NCBI GenBank assembly: GCA_963776195.1
Contig: CAVZMO010000039.1
Coordinates: forward strand, 1-64,000
Origin: CAVZMO01 sp963776195
Lineage (GTDB): Bacteria; Nitrospirota; Thermodesulfovibrionia; Thermodesulfovibrionales; SM23-35
Reading direction: 5' to 3'
Length of the DNA: 64,000 nucleotides
Part shown: piece after piece, positions 62,286 through 64,000 of the stretch
How the letters are laid out: every line of letters begins with the position of its first letter
Position numbering within the stretch: the stretch's first letter is position 1
Program-made: the position numbers and the translations under genes
Notes under the pieces: model-generated
What the model saw: the letters and a program-made list of their open reading frames with translations, nothing else
Database searches by the model: none
Told to the model about the DNA's origin: nothing

Positions 62286-64000
62286 ATGCAATACACAAGC
62301 ATAACTTCTGACATTACACAAATCCTTGCACTGTTAGTAGTGCTTACGCTCATGGTAAAGCCTTTTGGCGGATATATGAAGAGAGTATACCAGGGAGAAA
62401 GAACTTTTCTCAGCCCGGTTCTTGGTCCGCTCGAAAGGGTCGTTTACAGGATCTCAGGTATCGGACCTGATGCTGAAATGAACTGGAAGCAATATGCTGT
62501 CTCGATGCTCATTTTCAACTTTGTAGGACTGGCGGTGATGTTTACCATCCTGATGCTGCAACGGTATCTGCCTCTTAATCCTCAGAAATTTCTCGGTTTT
62601 TCCTGGGACCTTGCGCTAAACACTGCAGTGAGTTTTGCTACCAATACCAACTGGCAGGCTTACAGCGGTGAATCCGCAGTCAGCTATTTTTCGCAGGTAG
62701 CGGGCCTTGCGGTGCAGAATTTTCTTTCGGCTGCAACAGGTATGGCTATCCTCATTGCCGTTATCCGCGGGTTTGTCCGTCGGACAGCAGAGACTATAGG
62801 CAATTTTTGGGTCGACCTGACGAGGACTGTCCTTTACATTCTGTTGCCGATAGCTTTTATCGCGGCACTAGTATTGGTTTCGCAGGGTGTTATCCAGAAC
62901 TTCAGCCCCTATAAAAGCGTTCCCCTGCTGCAGTCGAGCAGCTATGAAAAGCCGAAACTCGGCCCAGACGCCAACCCGCTCAAAGACGCAGCCGGAAAGC
63001 CGATAAATGAGACGGTAGTTGTAAAAGAGCAGGTATTGCCGATGGGGCCGGTCGCCTCACAGGAGGCGATTAAGGAATTCGGGACGAACGGCGGTGGATT
63101 TTTCAATGCCAACTCAGCCCATCCCTATGAAAATCCGACCCCATTTACCAACGTTCTCGAAATCCTTCTGATTCTTTTGATTCCCGCCGCCCTGACGTAC
63201 ACCTTCGGCAGAATGGTCGGCAGCACAAAGCAGGGATGGGCGATTTACATAGCCATGCTCCTCATCTTTGTCTTTGCGCTCGGCGGACTCTACTTGGCGG
63301 AATACCATGGCAATCCTCCGGTGCAGAAACTGGGTATTCACGGTCCTTACATGGAAGGCAAAGATGTGCGCTTCGGGCTTGGAGGATCCGTCTTATTTTC
63401 CACGACAACCACTGCAACATCATGCGGCGCGGTCAATAACATGCACGACTCATTAACTCCTCTCGGGGGGATGGTCCCGCTGATGCTCATACTCTTAAGC
63501 GAAGTTGTTTTCGGAGGAGTCGGATCAGGCATTTACAGCATGCTCGCCTTTGTTGTGATCGCGGTGTTCTCAGCCGGCCTCATGATCGGCCGGATCCCTG
63601 AATATCTTGGAAAGAAGATCGAGGCAACCGAAATGTGGATGTCAGTTATTACGGTCCTTACTGCCGGAGTTGTTATCCTCGTGCTTCTTTCCATAGCACT
63701 GATTACCCCCTCAGCCGTGAGTTCCATAGCAAACCCGGGTCCTCACGGTCTGACCGAAATACTCTATGCCTTTGCCTCTCCAGCTAACAACAACGGCAGC
63801 GCATTTGCCGGTCTGAATGCAAATACCGTGTTCTATAACCTTATGGGGTCTGTGGCCATGCTTCTGGGAAGATTTGCTCCTGCTGTCGCAGTTCTTGCCA
63901 TGGCAGGCTCTTTGGCTAAGAAAAAGTGTGTTCCACCCGGTAAAGGAACGTTGCCGACCGATCAACTCCCCTTCATATTCTGGCTCATTGCCGTCGTCCT
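62286..64000 (+). CDS. kdpA: potassium-transporting ATPase subunit KdpA (5' part, runs off the window)
   Basis: The K+-selective channel subunit of the KdpFABC pump. About 571 codons are present, nearly the whole protein. The four selectivity-filter regions are visible: ATNTNWQAYSGE, GTNGGGFFNANSAHPYENP, TTTATSCGAVNNMHDSL and PANNNGSAFAGL. The frame is open to the edge, ending in the last membrane helix (PFIFWLIAVVL). kdpB and kdpC presumably follow outside. It is 27 nt from the small secreted protein gene and under the c-di-AMP riboswitch. Confidence 0.95.
   Translation, partial: MQYTSITSDITQILALLVVLTLMVKPFGGYMKRVYQGERTFLSPVLGPLERVVYRISGIGPDAEMNWKQYAVSMLIFNFVGLAVMFTILMLQRYLPLNPQKFLGFSWDLALNTAVSFATNTNWQAYSGESAVSYFSQVAGLAVQNFLSAATGMAILIAVIRGFVRRTAETIGNFWVDLTRTVLYILLPIAFIAALVLVSQGVIQNFSPYKSVPLLQSSSYEKPKLGPDANPLKDAAGKPINETVVVKEQVLPMGPVASQEAIKEFGTNGGGFFNANSAHPYENPTPFTNVLEILLILLIPAALTYTFGRMVGSTKQGWAIYIAMLLIFVFALGGLYLAEYHGNPPVQKLGIHGPYMEGKDVRFGLGGSVLFSTTTTATSCGAVNNMHDSLTPLGGMVPLMLILLSEVVFGGVGSGIYSMLAFVVIAVFSAGLMIGRIPEYLGKKIEATEMWMSVITVLTAGVVILVLLSIALITPSAVSSIANPGPHGLTEILYAFASPANNNGSAFAGLNANTVFYNLMGSVAMLLGRFAPAVAVLAMAGSLAKKKCVPPGKGTLPTDQLPFIFWLIAVV

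Overview
This window looks like chromosome from an anaerobic or microaerophilic Gram-negative bacterium, probably Nitrospirota (Thermodesulfovibrionia-like) or a related Desulfobacterota-type lineage, and probably from a metagenome. The placement is inference. It rests on the mix of LolA, RseC and LspA (outer membrane), two large multiheme c-cytochromes, a PPi-type phosphofructokinase, a corrinoid-protein activator with a [2Fe-2S] domain, a ferredoxin-thioredoxin-reductase-type protein and (R)-citramalate synthase. No tRNA, rRNA or CRISPR array was seen.

Layout. 0.1-8.4 kb: LOG-family protein, octaheme HAO-like cytochrome, RNase J, UppP, FtsK, PilT and a small unknown. 8.4-18.0 kb (minus strand): an acetate module made of a fused acyl-CoA-synthetase/GNAT protein, acetyl-CoA synthetase (one frameshift), an acetate-type Na+/solute symporter with its DUF485 partner, a DnaQ-like exonuclease and a cNMP/CBS/DUF294 nucleotidyltransferase. 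18.4-29.2 kb: central metabolism and maturation genes (PPi-PFK, class IV aminotransferase, lipoyl ligase, LolA, AmmeMemoRadiSam enzyme, RimI, TsaB, MFS exporter, GlyS, DUF202, PyrE). 29.3-37.3 kb: an accessory stretch with a DDE insertion sequence, a cold-shock gene, an IS110-family element with candidate guide-RNA structures, a DUF2442/DUF4160 pair, a 149-bp MITE-like element, small unknowns and a PAS histidine kinase lacking the usual phospho-acceptor His. 37.6-44.0 kb: an FTR-type protein/glutaredoxin/unknown trio, a methyltransferase, a secreted protein, a 13-heme cytochrome with an EF-hand next to a membrane cytochrome b, a rhomboid protease and a zinc-ribbon pseudo-receiver. 44.1-64 kb: CIRCE-groES-groEL, MltG, IspG, a lipoprotein, CimA, LysC, the corrinoid activator, PanC, RseC, an EF-G-2-like GTPase, IleS, LspA, and finally a c-di-AMP (ydaO-type) riboswitch ahead of a small secreted protein and kdpA, which runs off the end.

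Three themes stand out. First, many genes carry a TATAAT-like box only 4-8 nt before the start codon and no Shine-Dalgarno sequence, which suggests frequent leaderless transcription. Second, single-base frameshifts cluster in otherwise well-conserved essential genes (groEL five, ileS four, mltG one, acs one). This is better explained by consensus sequence error than by gene decay. Third, the noncoding DNA around the IS110 transposase and upstream of kdpA is strongly structured; the first is a candidate bridge RNA and the second a recognisable riboswitch.
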